Shown here: positions 54,460 through 64,000 of the stretch, piece after piece
Position numbering within the stretch: position 1 is the first letter of the stretch
Layout of the letters: each line of letters starts with the position of its first letter
NCBI GenBank assembly: GCA_938083445.1
Contig: CALKCP010000023.1
Location: 16,059 to 80,058 of the forward strand
DNA length: 64,000 bases
Origin: an uncultured Ulvibacter sp.
GTDB lineage: Bacteria > Bacteroidota > Bacteroidia > Flavobacteriales > Flavobacteriaceae
Direction: 5' to 3'
Program-made: the position numbers and the translations under genes
Notes under the pieces: generated by a model
What the model was told of the DNA's origin: nothing
The model's database searches: none
Seen by the model: the letters and a program-made list of their open reading frames with translations, nothing else

Positions 54460-57400
54460 ATGGCAAGAAATAAAGAAAACACAGTAAAGAAATTTAATAA
54501 GATATCTATCGGTTTGGCTTCACCTGAATCTATTTTGGCTGAGTCTCGTGGAGAAGTTCTTAAACCAGAAACTATTAATTACCGTACTCACAAACCTGAG
54601 CGTGATGGTCTTTTCTGTGAGCGTATTTTTGGTCCTGTAAAGGATTACGAATGTGCCTGTGGTAAGTATAAAAGAATTCGCTACAAAGGGATCGTTTGTG
54701 ATCGCTGTGGAGTAGAAGTAACAGAAAAGAAAGTACGTCGTGATCGCGTAGGGCATATCAATTTGGTTGTTCCTGTTGCTCACATATGGTATTTCCGTAG
54801 TTTACCAAACAAAATAGGATACCTCTTAGGTCTTCCATCCAAGAAATTGGACATGATTATTTACTACGAACGTTATGTAGTAATCCAACCGGGTATCGCA
54901 AAGAGTGAAGAAGGTGAAGACCTTCATAAATTGGACTTCCTAACAGAAGAAGAATATATCACAATCTTAGAAACCATTCCACCGGAAAATCAATATTTAG
55001 ATGATTCAGATCCTGAAAAATTCATCGCCAAGATGGGAGCTGAATGTCTAATAGATCTTTTAGATAGAATAGATTTGAATGGACTTTCATACGATCTAAG
55101 ACATAAAGCAAATAACGAAACATCGAAACAACGTAAAACGGAGGCTTTAAAGCGACTGCAAGTTGTTGAGGCATTGCGTGACTCAAATAAGAATCGTGAG
55201 AACAAAGCGGCTTGGATGATTATGAAGGTAATTCCTATCATTCCACCAGAATTACGTCCTTTAGTTCCTCTTGATGGTGGTCGTTTTGCGACTTCAGATT
55301 TAAATGATTTATACAGACGTGTTATTATTCGTAACAACCGTTTGAAAAGATTGATGGAGATAAAAGCTCCTGAAGTAATATTACGTAATGAAAAACGGAT
55401 GCTTCAAGAGTCTGTTGACTCCTTGTTTGATAATACTAGAAAATCGTCTGCAGTAAAAACAGATAGCAACCGTCCTTTGAAATCACTTTCAGATTCTTTG
55501 AAAGGAAAGCAAGGTCGATTCCGTCAAAACTTATTAGGGAAACGTGTTGATTATTCAGCTCGTTCTGTAATTGTCGTTGGGCCAGAATTGAAGTTGTTTG
55601 AATGTGGTATTCCGAAGGATATGGCAGCCGAACTTTACAAGCCTTTTGTAATTCGAAAGTTAATCGAAAGAGGAATTGTAAAGACCGTTAAATCTGCGAA
55701 GAAAATTATAGATAAGAAAGAGCCAGTGGTTTGGGATATATTGGAAAATGTTCTTAAGGGACATCCAGTTTTACTAAACCGTGCTCCTACATTACACCGT
55801 CTAGGAATTCAAGCATTCCAGCCAAAATTAATAGAAGGTAAAGCAATCCAATTACATCCATTAGTTTGTACTGCATTTAATGCGGATTTTGATGGAGATC
55901 AAATGGCTGTGCACCTTCCATTAGGTTCAGAAGCGATATTAGAAGCCCAATTATTAATGTTGGCTTCACACAATATATTAAACCCTGCAAACGGTTCTCC
56001 TGTTGCAGTACCTTCTCAAGATATGGTACTTGGTCTGTATTATATGACCAAACTTAGAAAATCAACTCCTGAAGTAAAAGTGATAGGCGAAGGTCTAACA
56101 TTCTATTCTGCAGAAGAAGCTGTGATCGCTTATAACGAAAAGCAAGTTGATCTAAATGCTGAAATTAAAATCCGAACAAAAGATTTTAATGAGGCTGGTG
56201 AGTTGGTTTTCCAAATCATTACAACGACGCTTGGTAGAGTTATTTTTAACGAACAAGTTCCTGAGGCTGCTGGATATATTAATGAAGTATTGACTAAAAA
56301 ATCACTTCGTGATATTATTGGTGGTATTTTAGCGAAAACCAGTGTGCCAGTAACCGCTGCTTTCTTGGATGAAATTAAAACCTTAGGGTATAAATTTGCA
56401 TTCGAAGGTGGTTTGTCCTTTAGTTTAGGAGATATTATTATACCTCCTGAGAAGCAAGACATGATCGATAGTGCTAACAAACAAGTTGACGGTATTATCG
56501 CAAATTACAATATGGGGCTTATTACAAACAATGAGCGTTATAATCAAGTAATTGATATATGGACTGCTACCAATGCTGAGCTTACTGAGCTTTCGATGAA
56601 ACGTATTCGAGAAGACCAGCAAGGGTTTAACTCAGTGTATATGATGCTAGATTCTGGTGCAAGGGGTAGTAAAGAGCAGATACGTCAATTGACCGGAATG
56701 CGTGGATTGATGGCAAAGCCTAAGAAATCAAACTCTGGAGGAGGCGAGATTATTGAGAATCCAATTCTTTCTAACTTTAAGGAAGGTTTATCAATTCTTG
56801 AATATTTTATCTCTACACACGGTGCGAGGAAAGGTCTTGCAGATACGGCGCTTAAAACGGCGGATGCTGGATACTTGACACGACGATTGGTAGATGTTTC
56901 ACAGGATGTAATTATTAATATTGAAGACTGTGGTACTTTAAGAGGTATCGAGGTTGCAGCATTAAAGAAAAACGAAGAGGTAGTTGAAACCTTGTTTGAT
57001 AGAATAGTAGGGCGTACCGCTTTGTATGATGTTGTGAATCCATTGACAAAAGAATTGTTGGTTGAAGCAGGAGATCATATTAATGAGGTGGTTGCTAAGA
57101 AAATAGAAGATTCGCCACTTGATAAGGTAGAAGTAAGATCTGCTCTTTCATGTGAAGCTAAGAAAGGTATTTGTTCTCAGTGCTACGGAAGAAATCTTGC
57201 TACCAATAAAATGGTACAAAGAGGAGAAGCCGTTGGTGTTGTTGCAGCACAGTCTATTGGTGAACCTGGAACTCAATTGACATTGCGTACCTTCCACGTG
57301 GGTGGTATTGCAGGGAATATTTCAGAAGAAAACAAACTATCTGTCCGATTTGATGGAAAGGCTGAAATTGAAGATCTTAAAACGGTTCAAGGTGAAGACA

Positions 57401-58758
57401 ACGAAGGAAAGCCAATTGATATTGTTATTTCTAGGACTTCAGAAATTAAATTGGTTGATAAGAATACAGGAATTGTTCTTAGTACAAATAATATACCTTA
57501 TGGTTCTTCCATATACGTAAAGGATGGTGCTAGTCTTTCTAAGGGAGATGTCGTTTGTTCTTGGGATCCATATAACGGTGTAATTATTTCTGAATTTGCT
57601 GGTAAGATTAAATATGAAAATATTGAACAGGGAATTACATATCAAGTTGAAATCGATGAACAAACTGGTTTCCAGGAGAAAGTAATATCAGAATCAAGAG
57701 ATAAGAAGAAGATACCAACGCTACAAATTATAGGAAAGAAGGACGAGGTTATTAGATCGTACAACTTGCCTGTTGGAGCCCACTTAATGGTTGATGATGG
57801 TGATAAAATTAAAATTGGTAAGATTTTAGTAAAAATTCCACGTAAGTCTGCAAAATCTGGAGATATTACGGGAGGTCTCCCACGAGTAACAGAATTGTTT
57901 GAAGCACGTAACCCATCAAATCCTGCTGTTGTAAGTGAGATAGATGGTGTTATTTCTTTCGGAAAAATTAAACGTGGAAATCGTGAAATTATCGTAGAAT
58001 CCAAATTAGGAGAATTGAAGAGATACTTGGTTAAATTATCGAACCAAATTCTTGTTCAGGAGAATGATTATGTTCGAGCGGGTATGCCGTTATCGGATGG
58101 ATCAATTACTCCAGAAGATATTCTAAGAATTAAAGGACCTTCTGCTGTGCAGCAATACCTTGTGAATGAAGTTCAAGAGGTATACCGTCTTCAAGGTGTG
58201 AAGATTAATGATAAGCATTTTGAAGTTGTAGTGCGTCAAATGATGCGTAAGGTTCGAATTGAGGATTCTGGTGATACTACATTCTTAGAAAATCAATTGG
58301 CTCATAAAGATGATTTTATTGAAGAAAATGATAAAATTTTCGGAATGAAAGTGATTGTAAACGCTGGAGATTCAGAAACAATGAAGGAAGGTCAGATTAT
58401 CTCTCCTCGTGAACTTCGAGACGAAAATTCGATTTTACGAAGAGCTGATATGACACTTATTGAAGGAAGAGATGCGATACCTGCAACGGCGACGCCAATA
58501 TTGCAAGGAATAACGCGTGCATCACTTCAAACGAAATCGTTTATTTCTGCAGCCTCTTTCCAAGAAACAACAAAAGTGTTAAACGAAGCTGCGGTAAGTG
58601 GTAAAGTGGATACCCTTGAAGGTCTTAAGGAAAATGTGATTGTAGGACATAGAATACCAGCCGGTACTGGTATGCGCAGATACGAATCGATTATTGTTGG
58701 ATCCAAGGAAGAATTGGAAGATATGACCCGCGATAAGCAGGAAGTAAATTACAACTAG
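54460..58758 (+). CDS. rpoC: DNA-directed RNA polymerase subunit beta-prime
   Basis: The 1432-residue protein has the N-terminal zinc site ([20 protein letters not shown]), the Mg2+ motif [14 protein letters not shown] with D476, D478 and D480, and the second zinc site (CGTLRG ... [13 protein letters not shown]). The bridge helix and trigger loop regions ([19 protein letters not shown] and [16 protein letters not shown]) are intact. It ends normally with [16 protein letters not shown]. It is in an operon with rpoB. Confidence 0.99.
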   Translation: MARNKENTVKKFNKISIGLASPESILAESRGEVLKPETINYRTHKPERDGLFCERIFGPVKDYECACGKYKRIRYKGIVCDRCGVEVTEKKVRRDRVGHINLVVPVAHIWYFRSLPNKIGYLLGLPSKKLDMIIYYERYVVIQPGIAKSEEGEDLHKLDFLTEEEYITILETIPPENQYLDDSDPEKFIAKMGAECLIDLLDRIDLNGLSYDLRHKANNETSKQRKTEALKRLQVVEALRDSNKNRENKAAWMIMKVIPIIPPELRPLVPLDGGRFATSDLNDLYRRVIIRNNRLKRLMEIKAPEVILRNEKRMLQESVDSLFDNTRKSSAVKTDSNRPLKSLSDSLKGKQGRFRQNLLGKRVDYSARSVIVVGPELKLFECGIPKDMAAELYKPFVIRKLIERGIVKTVKSAKKIIDKKEPVVWDILENVLKGHPVLLNRAPTLHRLGIQAFQPKLIEGKAIQLHPLVCTAFNADFDGDQMAVHLPLGSEAILEAQLLMLASHNILNPANGSPVAVPSQDMVLGLYYMTKLRKSTPEVKVIGEGLTFYSAEEAVIAYNEKQVDLNAEIKIRTKDFNEAGELVFQIITTTLGRVIFNEQVPEAAGYINEVLTKKSLRDIIGGILAKTSVPVTAAFLDEIKTLGYKFAFEGGLSFSLGDIIIPPEKQDMIDSANKQVDGIIANYNMGLITNNERYNQVIDIWTATNAELTELSMKRIREDQQGFNSVYMMLDSGARGSKEQIRQLTGMRGLMAKPKKSNSGGGEIIENPILSNFKEGLSILEYFISTHGARKGLADTALKTADAGYLTRRLVDVSQDVIINIEDCGTLRGIEVAALKKNEEVVETLFDRIVGRTALYDVVNPLTKELLVEAGDHINEVVAKKIEDSPLDKVEVRSALSCEAKKGICSQCYGRNLATNKMVQRGEAVGVVAAQSIGEPGTQLTLRTFHVGGIAGNISEENKLSVRFDGKAEIEDLKTVQGEDNEGKPIDIVISRTSEIKLVDKNTGIVLSTNNIPYGSSIYVKDGASLSKGDVVCSWDPYNGVIISEFAGKIKYENIEQGITYQVEIDEQTGFQEKVISESRDKKKIPTLQIIGKKDEVIRSYNLPVGAHLMVDDGDKIKIGKILVKIPRKSAKSGDITGGLPRVTELFEARNPSNPAVVSEIDGVISFGKIKRGNREIIVESKLGELKRYLVKLSNQILVQENDYVRAGMPLSDGSITPEDILRIKGPSAVQQYLVNEVQEVYRLQGVKINDKHFEVVVRQMMRKVRIEDSGDTTFLENQLAHKDDFIEENDKIFGMKVIVNAGDSETMKEGQIISPRELRDENSILRRADMTLIEGRDAIPATATPILQGITRASLQTKSFISAASFQETTKVLNEAAVSGKVDTLEGLKENVIVGHRIPAGTGMRRYESIIVGSKEELEDMTRDKQEVNYN

Positions 58759-58779
58759 TTAACTAAAGAATTATTTGGA

Positions 58780-58812
58780 CTCCGCTCACATAACAAATTA
58801 GCCCGAGCGGAG
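58780..58812. other. Hairpin between rpoC and the DUF3467 gene
   Basis: CTCCGCTC (58780-58787) pairs with GAGCGGAG (58805-58812) around a 17-base loop. No T-run follows. It may adjust expression of the small downstream gene relative to rpoC. Confidence 0.55.
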
Positions 58813-58838
58813 CCGAATGGTCTTAAGATATAAACAAA

Positions 58839-59162
58839 ATGGCAGATCAAAAAGATACAAAGAAGCCTCAAAAAGGTCAGATTAATATTGAGTTAGATGA
58901 GGCCGTAGCGCAAGGAATATACAGTAATTTGGCTATTATTAATCATTCTCAATCTGAGTTTGTTATAGACTACGTTGCTATAATGCCCGGTGTTCCTAAA
59001 AGTAAAGTGAAGTCAAGAATCATCTTGACACCCCAACATGCGAAGCGATTCTTAAAAGCATTAAATGAAAATGTGAATCGATTTGAAAATGCGCATGGTG
59101 AGATTAAAGACTACCAGCAACCAGCAATACCTATCAATTTCGGCCCAACTGGAGAAGCATAA
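58839..59162 (+). CDS. DUF3467-domain protein
   Basis: The 107-residue protein reads INIELDEAVAQGIYSNLAII, HSQSEFVIDYVAIMPGV and SRIILTPQHAKRFLKALNEN, the whole DUF3467 domain. It is commonly found directly downstream of rpoC in Bacteroidota, but its function is unknown to me. It is 80 bases after rpoC and ends the operon with a clear terminator. Confidence 0.9.
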   Translation: MADQKDTKKPQKGQINIELDEAVAQGIYSNLAIINHSQSEFVIDYVAIMPGVPKSKVKSRIILTPQHAKRFLKALNENVNRFENAHGEIKDYQQPAIPINFGPTGEA

Positions 59163-59170
59163 TAAAAAAA

Positions 59171-59199
59171 GCCCTGCAACTATTGCAGGGCTTTTTTTT
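59171..59199 (+). terminator. Terminator of the rpoBC-DUF3467 operon
   Basis: GCCCTGCAA pairs with TTGCAGGGC around a 3-base loop, followed by eight T. On the minus strand the A-run upstream of the stem gives a T-run too, so it may serve prfC from the other side. Confidence 0.92.
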
Positions 59200-59286
59200 A
59201 TATATTCGATAGGTTTGTACAGATCATTACACCTATATTTCAGTTTTAGTTTAAAAGACATTCTTACGGTCGTTTCAATTAACGTA

Positions 59287-60891
59287 CTAAGATTCTTTGG
59301 TTTTCTCAAATTCACTTACAGAATGTAGTTTCACATTAGGGTATTTTGACTGTGTCATTTGTAAGGTAAACGAGGAATCTGCAAAAAAGACTAATTGCCC
59401 TCTTTTATCTTTTGCTAAGAACTTCGCTTTTACCCTTTTAAAATCAATAAACTCTGTGCTTTTAGGATCCATTGGCTCCACCCAACAAGCTTTAAACACA
59501 TTTATGTTCTCGTATCTGCAAGTCGCGCCATACTCGTGCTCTAAGCGATATTGAATCACCTCAAATTGAAGGGCGCCAACAGTTCCTATTGCTTTCCTTC
59601 CGTTAAGCTCTAGCGTAAAAAGTTGGGCTACACCCTCGTCCATTAATTGGTCAATTCCTTTTTCGAGCTGCTTGCTTTTTAAGGGGTCGGCATTGTTTAT
59701 ATACTTAAAATGCTCGGGGGAGAAGCTAGGTACCCCGCGATAATTCATAACTTCCCCTTGGGTTAGTGTGTCCCCAATCTTAAAGTTTCCGGTATCGTGG
59801 AGACCAACAATATCACCGGGATACGAAATGTCAACAATTTGCTTTTTTTCTGCGAAGAAAGCATTAGGGCTAGAAAACTTTAAACGCTTGTTATGACGCA
59901 CATGCAAATACGCCGTATTTCTTTTAAAGGTACCTGCAACAATCTTTACGAATGCCAAACGATCCCTATGCTTGGGGTCCATATTCGCATGAATTTTGAA
60001 AACAAAACCAGAGAAATCATCTTCGTTAGGTAGCACCAATCTTGTATCACTTTCTTTAGGACGGGGAGTCGGTGCTATTTCTATAAAGCAATCCAAAAGT
60101 TCTCTAACTCCAAAATTATTTAGAGCAGAGCCAAAAAACACAGGTTGTAATGTGCCATTAAGATATTCGTCCTGATTAAAATCAGGGTATACTTCATGTA
60201 CTAATTCGAGTTCTTCTCTTAGCGTTATTGAAGCTGAATCCCCAATCAAATTTTCTAATTGAGTGCTGTCAAGATGCTCTATTTCAATGGTTTCTTCAAT
60301 GTTTTTTCTACTATCGCCACTAAATAAGTTTACGTTTTTCTCCCAAACATTGTAAATCCCTTTAAAATCATAACCCATTCCGATAGGAAAACTAAGGGGA
60401 GTTACTTTTAGGCTGAGTTTCTGTTCAATTTCATCTAGAAGTTCAAAAGCATCTTTCCCCTCACGATCTAACTTATTGATAAAAACAATCATGGGAATAT
60501 TTCGCATTCTACAAACTTCCACAAGTTTAACTGTTTGTTCCTCGACCCCTTTAGCAACATCAATGACTACAATAACGCTATCTACTGCTGTTAAGGTTCG
60601 AAAGGTGTCTTCTGCAAAATCTTTGTGGCCTGGCGTATCGAGTATGTTTATTTTAATTCCCTTATAGTCAAAGGCTAATACTGAAGTCGCTACAGAGATA
60701 CCTCTTTGTCTTTCGATTTCCATAAAATCACTTGTAGCGCCCTTCTTAATCTTGTTGCTTTTTACGGCACCTGCCTCTTGAATTGCACCGCCAAAAAGCA
60801 ATAATTTCTCAGTTAAAGTTGTTTTTCCGGCATCCGGATGTGATATAATTCCGAAAGTTCTGCGTCTGTCTATTTCGTTTTGTAACGACAT
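59287..60891 (-). CDS. prfC: Peptide chain release factor 3
   Basis: The 534-residue GTPase has G1 SHPDAGKTTLTEK, G2 RQRGISVATSV, G3 DTPGHKDFAEDTFR and G4 NKLDREGKDAFELL, typical of RF3 rather than EF-G. The C-terminal domain has VGALQFEVIQYRLEHEYGAT. RF3 removes RF1 and RF2 after peptide release. The ATG at 60891 gives MSLQNEIDRRRTFGI, the common family start; an in-frame start at 60900 adds only three residues. It is a single-gene unit. Confidence 0.97.
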   Translation of the reverse strand: MSLQNEIDRRRTFGIISHPDAGKTTLTEKLLLFGGAIQEAGAVKSNKIKKGATSDFMEIERQRGISVATSVLAFDYKGIKINILDTPGHKDFAEDTFRTLTAVDSVIVVIDVAKGVEEQTVKLVEVCRMRNIPMIVFINKLDREGKDAFELLDEIEQKLSLKVTPLSFPIGMGYDFKGIYNVWEKNVNLFSGDSRKNIEETIEIEHLDSTQLENLIGDSASITLREELELVHEVYPDFNQDEYLNGTLQPVFFGSALNNFGVRELLDCFIEIAPTPRPKESDTRLVLPNEDDFSGFVFKIHANMDPKHRDRLAFVKIVAGTFKRNTAYLHVRHNKRLKFSSPNAFFAEKKQIVDISYPGDIVGLHDTGNFKIGDTLTQGEVMNYRGVPSFSPEHFKYINNADPLKSKQLEKGIDQLMDEGVAQLFTLELNGRKAIGTVGALQFEVIQYRLEHEYGATCRYENINVFKACWVEPMDPKSTEFIDFKRVKAKFLAKDKRGQLVFFADSSFTLQMTQSKYPNVKLHSVSEFEKTKES

Positions 60892-60910
60892 ATAATACAT
60901 AATTAACAGG

Positions 60911-60918
60911 CAAATATA
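60911..60918 (-). promoter_or_regulatory. Putative prfC promoter, -7 box
   Basis: On the minus strand it reads TATATTTG, a perfect TAnnTTTG. It lies 20 bases before the prfC ATG, giving a leader of about 12 bases. The -33 position has no clear TTTG. Confidence 0.5.
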
Positions 60919-60971
60919 CGGCTAGTTTGTGGAATTTGAGCTGTCATTTTTGTTCTAAAATATATAAAAAA

Positions 60972-61430
60972 GTAGGTAAAAACGTACATTATTCAAGTGT
61001 TATTTACAACACTAATTGATTTTTAATCGTATATATTTGCTCTTTATCGATTATATTAAACAAAATGTAGTGTAAAATAGTGCTAGTTTGAGTAAAAAAT
61101 TGATTTATATAGGAATTTAGTAAGATTATTAATTGATTTTTATACGAATCAATTAAGGCTATTATTCGCATCAAAACTCATAACGATAAGTAATTATTAT
61201 AGTTGTATAGTCCTACATTCTTAATTGCTCTTAAATCTAACATAAAGTATGGCCTACCCCGTACTACGTAGTTATTTTTCCTACATTTTTATGATCAGAA
61301 ATGGAGAAATTAGAGTTGTTTGTCGATTTAAATAACACTTGAGCTAATTAATAAAAATTGTAGGACTTAGAAAGCTTTTCCTACGTATATTTACATGCTA
61401 AGGACAAGTAATGTTCTTTAGTGTACCTAC
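60972..61430. promoter_or_regulatory. Gene-free region with repeated (T/A)CCTAC motifs before the repeat-protein gene
   Basis: No gene is visible between prfC and 61467. The AT-rich stretch holds TCCTAC at 61211, 61279 and 61379, ACCTAC at 61425, and inverted copies GTAGGA at 61360 and GTAGGT at 60972. A 10-base perfect palindrome ACTACGTAGT lies at 61263-61272. TATATTTG at 61032-61039 is a candidate -7 box; it would imply a leader of over 400 bases. The motifs may be sites for a regulator of the large surface-protein gene; this is inference. Confidence 0.35.
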
Positions 61431-61466
61431 ATACGCACAAATTAAAAATAAGAAAATAAACGGGAT

Positions 61467-64000
61467 ATGTATAAAATTATTTTATCATCTGCGAATAAAA
61501 GATTCAGAAACCTATGTACTGCTTTTATAGTTGTCTTTTCATCAACATTAGTTTTTGGAATAGGATTAGAAACTGAATCTACATATAATTTTGGATTGTT
61601 TTACCCGCATACAGAGACAGATTCACAAAATTCTGATGATGCTATAGTTTATGGCCCAATAACCGCAGAAGAAGCTGGGTACGTATATGAAGAGGAAACT
61701 ATTGTTTCTGCCGCAGCTATAGAAAATTTTCCATCAGGTACACTGGTTGTTGCAATGGATAATACGCTACAGCAGTTTAACGGAGATTTTAATGAATATG
61801 CCTACGGCTTAATCGTTCATTTGTTACACGCAGAAATACCGGTAAAATGGGCAATAAAGACAGGAAAATCGAAGGATGGTATTGATTTTACTGCGAATTC
61901 AAGACAACTAAAGCCTACAGCAGGAGCTGGGTCAAACCTAGATTATAAATCTGGACCTTTTATAATAAGTCCAGGGTATGAAACTGAGGCGATACAAATT
62001 ATTGATGCTTACAATAATTCAACAGCTAATGGTAAAGAAGTAAAGGTTTATGAATTGCAAAGTGTTACTGACATAGAGATAAAAACTACATTATACCATA
62101 AGCCGAAGGTTGCCGTGTTAAATAATGGTGGGGATAAGAAACAACAAATCCACATCAACGTTCTAACGGGAGCTGGTTTGGTTCTTGGAACTCATTATGT
62201 GACAGATTTAGAGGCGTCAGATCTAACTAGTGGAGTCTGTATTACCCTTGCGACGGAGCCACATGCAGACGATGTACAAACGAATGATGTAGATGGCGTA
62301 AGATCATTTCTACAATCGGGAGGAAATTTTTTCGCCCAGTGTGCAGCAATACGTCGTTATGAAGGAGATGGAACGAATTCAAGATTAATTACGAATTCAG
62401 GTTTGGATGGTGAAGATGGAGGGTCTGGGACTATCTCGTTTGAAAATCCATCTGATTTTATAATTCAAATTGAAGGAGGTATTGATGACCAGGGTGGGAG
62501 TATTCAAAGTTTTGAAATTGAAAATGGAAATACACAGGCAGGTTCAGACACCAAAAAATATGGTTACTTCTCCAACAATTACAACAAATTATATGGAGGA
62601 AAAATAGCGAATGTTACGACATCTCAGGGTGGATCTGTATTTTATTTGGGGGGGCATCAATATAAAAAAGATGAGAGCTTGGAGAAAACAAATGGAAGAA
62701 GAGTCTTGTTGAACGCTATGCTCATTCCACCTACAAGACCGTCGAGTTGTGGTTTGGTAATACCCAACCCAAGCATAGCCCTTATTAAGACTGCCGATGT
62801 CACATTAGATGCAACAGATGGTTGTTACGATGTAGCATTAGGGGGAACAATCGCTTATACCTTTACAGTAACCAATACTGGAGATGTAACCCTTACAGAT
62901 ATTGATGTAACAGATTCAGGGGTAGTAATGTCAGGAGGTACTATTAGTTTGGCACCAGGTGCTAGTGATTCTACGAACTTCACTGCGACTTACACGGTTA
63001 CTCAAGCAGATCTTGATGCTGGAACTTTCAGCAACCAAGCCACTGCAACTGGGACACCACCCATAGGAGCTGATGTTACAGATTTATCAGATGACGATAG
63101 TATATTAGAGAATGACCCAACGGTAACACCACTATGTCAAGACCCATCGATAGCCCTTATTAAGACTGCCGATGTCACATTAGATCCAACAGATGGTTGT
63201 TACGATGTAGCATTAGGAGGAACAATAGCTTATAACTTCACAGTAACCAATACTGGAGATGTAACCCTTACAGATATTGATGTAACGGATTCAGGGGTAG
63301 TAATGTCAGGAGGTACTATTAGTTTGGCACCAGGTGCTAGTGATTCTACGAACTTCACTGCGACTTACACGGTTACTCAAGCAGATCTTGATGCTGGAAC
63401 TTTCAGCAACCAGGCCACTGCAACTGGGACACCACCCATAGGAGCTGATGTAACAGATTTATCGGATGACGATAGTATATTAGAGAATGAGCCAACGGTT
63501 GTTCCACTTTGTCAAGATCCATCGATAGCCCTTATTAAGACTGGTGTTTCTAATGGTGGTGCTTGCTCGGCAGATGGTGATACGATCGACTATACCTTTG
63601 TTGTTACAAATACAGGAAACGTTACATTGACAGGTGTTGTGGTAACAGATCCTTTGGTTGCAGTAGTAGGAGGTCCTATAGTATTGGCTCCTTCTCAAGT
63701 TGATTCAACGACATTTACGGCTACCTATTCTATTACCCAGGTTGATATTGATGCTGGAATGGTTGATAATATAGCTACAGTTACAGGATTAGATACTTCT
63801 TTAAATACTGTAACGGATGATTCGAATGCTGTTTCAACGGTATTGGCACAATGTCCTGAAATCGAGATCGTGAAGACTGGCGTTTCTAATGGTGGTGCTT
63901 GCTCGGCAGATGGTGATACGATCGACTATACCTTTGTTGTTACAAATACAGGAAACGTTACATTGACAGGTGTTGTGGTAACAGATCCTTTGGTTGCAGT
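61467..64000 (+). CDS. Large secreted protein with amidotransferase-like head and DUF11-type repeats (runs off the window)
   Basis: An open frame of 844 codons reaches the window edge without a stop. It has a signal peptide (FIVVFSSTLVFGIGLE). Residues 85-420 look like a class I glutamine-amidotransferase or ThuA fold: KVAVLNNGGDKKQQI, FLQSGGNFFAQCAAIRRYE with C292 at the nucleophile position, and VFYLGGHQYKK with H397. From residue 437 there are Ig-like DUF11-type repeats (IALIKTADVTLDATDGC, then YTFTVTNTGDVTLTDIDVTD). Such proteins in Flavobacteriaceae usually end in a T9SS tail and act in surface adhesion, but the C-terminus is not seen. Confidence 0.85.
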   Translation, partial: MYKIILSSANKRFRNLCTAFIVVFSSTLVFGIGLETESTYNFGLFYPHTETDSQNSDDAIVYGPITAEEAGYVYEEETIVSAAAIENFPSGTLVVAMDNTLQQFNGDFNEYAYGLIVHLLHAEIPVKWAIKTGKSKDGIDFTANSRQLKPTAGAGSNLDYKSGPFIISPGYETEAIQIIDAYNNSTANGKEVKVYELQSVTDIEIKTTLYHKPKVAVLNNGGDKKQQIHINVLTGAGLVLGTHYVTDLEASDLTSGVCITLATEPHADDVQTNDVDGVRSFLQSGGNFFAQCAAIRRYEGDGTNSRLITNSGLDGEDGGSGTISFENPSDFIIQIEGGIDDQGGSIQSFEIENGNTQAGSDTKKYGYFSNNYNKLYGGKIANVTTSQGGSVFYLGGHQYKKDESLEKTNGRRVLLNAMLIPPTRPSSCGLVIPNPSIALIKTADVTLDATDGCYDVALGGTIAYTFTVTNTGDVTLTDIDVTDSGVVMSGGTISLAPGASDSTNFTATYTVTQADLDAGTFSNQATATGTPPIGADVTDLSDDDSILENDPTVTPLCQDPSIALIKTADVTLDPTDGCYDVALGGTIAYNFTVTNTGDVTLTDIDVTDSGVVMSGGTISLAPGASDSTNFTATYTVTQADLDAGTFSNQATATGTPPIGADVTDLSDDDSILENEPTVVPLCQDPSIALIKTGVSNGGACSADGDTIDYTFVVTNTGNVTLTGVVVTDPLVAVVGGPIVLAPSQVDSTTFTATYSITQVDIDAGMVDNIATVTGLDTSLNTVTDDSNAVSTVLAQCPEIEIVKTGVSNGGACSADGDTIDYTFVVTNTGNVTLTGVVVTDPLVA
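62775..63149 (+). repeat. DUF11-type repeat A1 (375 bases)
   Basis: First of two near-identical 125-codon units. It starts ATAGCCCTTATTAAGACTGC and encodes an Ig-like domain with VTNTGDVTLTDIDV. It differs from A2 at about 20 positions by eye, many of them synonymous. Confidence 0.9.
63150..63524 (+). repeat. DUF11-type repeat A2 (375 bases)
   Basis: Second copy of the 375-base unit, in frame and directly adjacent to A1. The high DNA identity, not only protein identity, suggests recent duplication or gene conversion. Confidence 0.9.
63525..63860 (+). repeat. DUF11-type repeat B1 (336 bases)
   Basis: A related but different 112-codon unit with NGGACSADGDTIDYTF and VTNTGNVTLTGVVV. It shares its opening IALIKTG with type A and then diverges. 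Confidence 0.85.
63861..64000 (+). repeat. DUF11-type repeat B2, cut by window edge
   Basis: The visible 140 bases match B1 almost base for base from cgtttctaatggtggtgctt onward. More copies probably follow beyond the window. Confidence 0.85.

Noticed and set aside
62775..64000. Regular repeats as a CRISPR array
   Set aside because: The repeats are 336-375 bases long, in frame and protein-coding, with no spacers.

Overview
The window comes from a low-GC member of the Bacteroidota, most likely the family Flavobacteriaceae. Four things support this. Start regions carry the Bacteroidota -7 motif TAnnTTTG rather than a sigma70 -10 box. Shine-Dalgarno sequences are almost absent; rpsU is the clear exception. 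Some exported proteins carry Bacteroidota traits such as a type IX secretion (T9SS) tail or SusC/TonB-receptor-like barrels. The block tRNA-Thr/Tyr/Gly/Thr - tuf - tRNA-Trp - secE - nusG - rplKAJL - rpoBC has the order usual for the phylum. No plasmid, prophage, insertion sequence or CRISPR array is visible.

Layout. Bases 1-196 hold the first 65 codons of kdsA (minus strand), divergent from typA (663-2456), which ends in a clear terminator. Bases 2615-16143 form a surface-polysaccharide locus. Its plus-strand run encodes a small membrane protein, a methyltransferase, a membrane-anchored sulfatase-fold protein, a FemAB/GNAT-like protein, a sugar aminotransferase, two consecutive Wzx-type flippases and a beta-helix acyltransferase. 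Four glycosyltransferases and a sugar 3,4-ketoisomerase follow in mixed orientation. The ketoisomerase and aminotransferase point to a dTDP-3-amino-3,6-dideoxyhexose, but the genes for dTDP-sugar supply, chain initiation and polymerisation are not in this window.

Bases 16309-43392 hold cell-envelope and housekeeping genes: a divergent subtilase, FtsE, a large TPR protein with a barrel partner, a YtcJ-type amidohydrolase, an archaemetzincin-like lipoprotein, a T9SS-tailed leucine-rich-repeat protein, a NamZ-type muramidase back to back with an FtsX/LolE-type permease, a three-gene exported cassette (32942-34851), a cysteine-synthase-family enzyme, a PagL-like outer-membrane protein, an AGCS symporter and an acyl-CoA dehydrogenase.

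Bases 43577-59199 are the translation and transcription core: rpsU, a XerC-type recombinase, a hibernation factor, five tRNAs, tuf, secE, nusG, four ribosomal protein genes, rpoB, rpoC and a DUF3467 gene. prfC follows on the minus strand. The window ends inside a large open gene (61467 to beyond 64000) for a secreted protein with a glutamine-amidotransferase-like head and near-identical DUF11-type repeats.

The items most worth a second look are the exported cassette at 32942-34851, the rpsU Shine-Dalgarno sequence, the archaemetzincin-like protein with a split zinc motif, the repeat protein at the right edge and its unusual upstream region, and the tandem flippases. All functions here are read from sequence motifs and remembered family knowledge; no database search was run.
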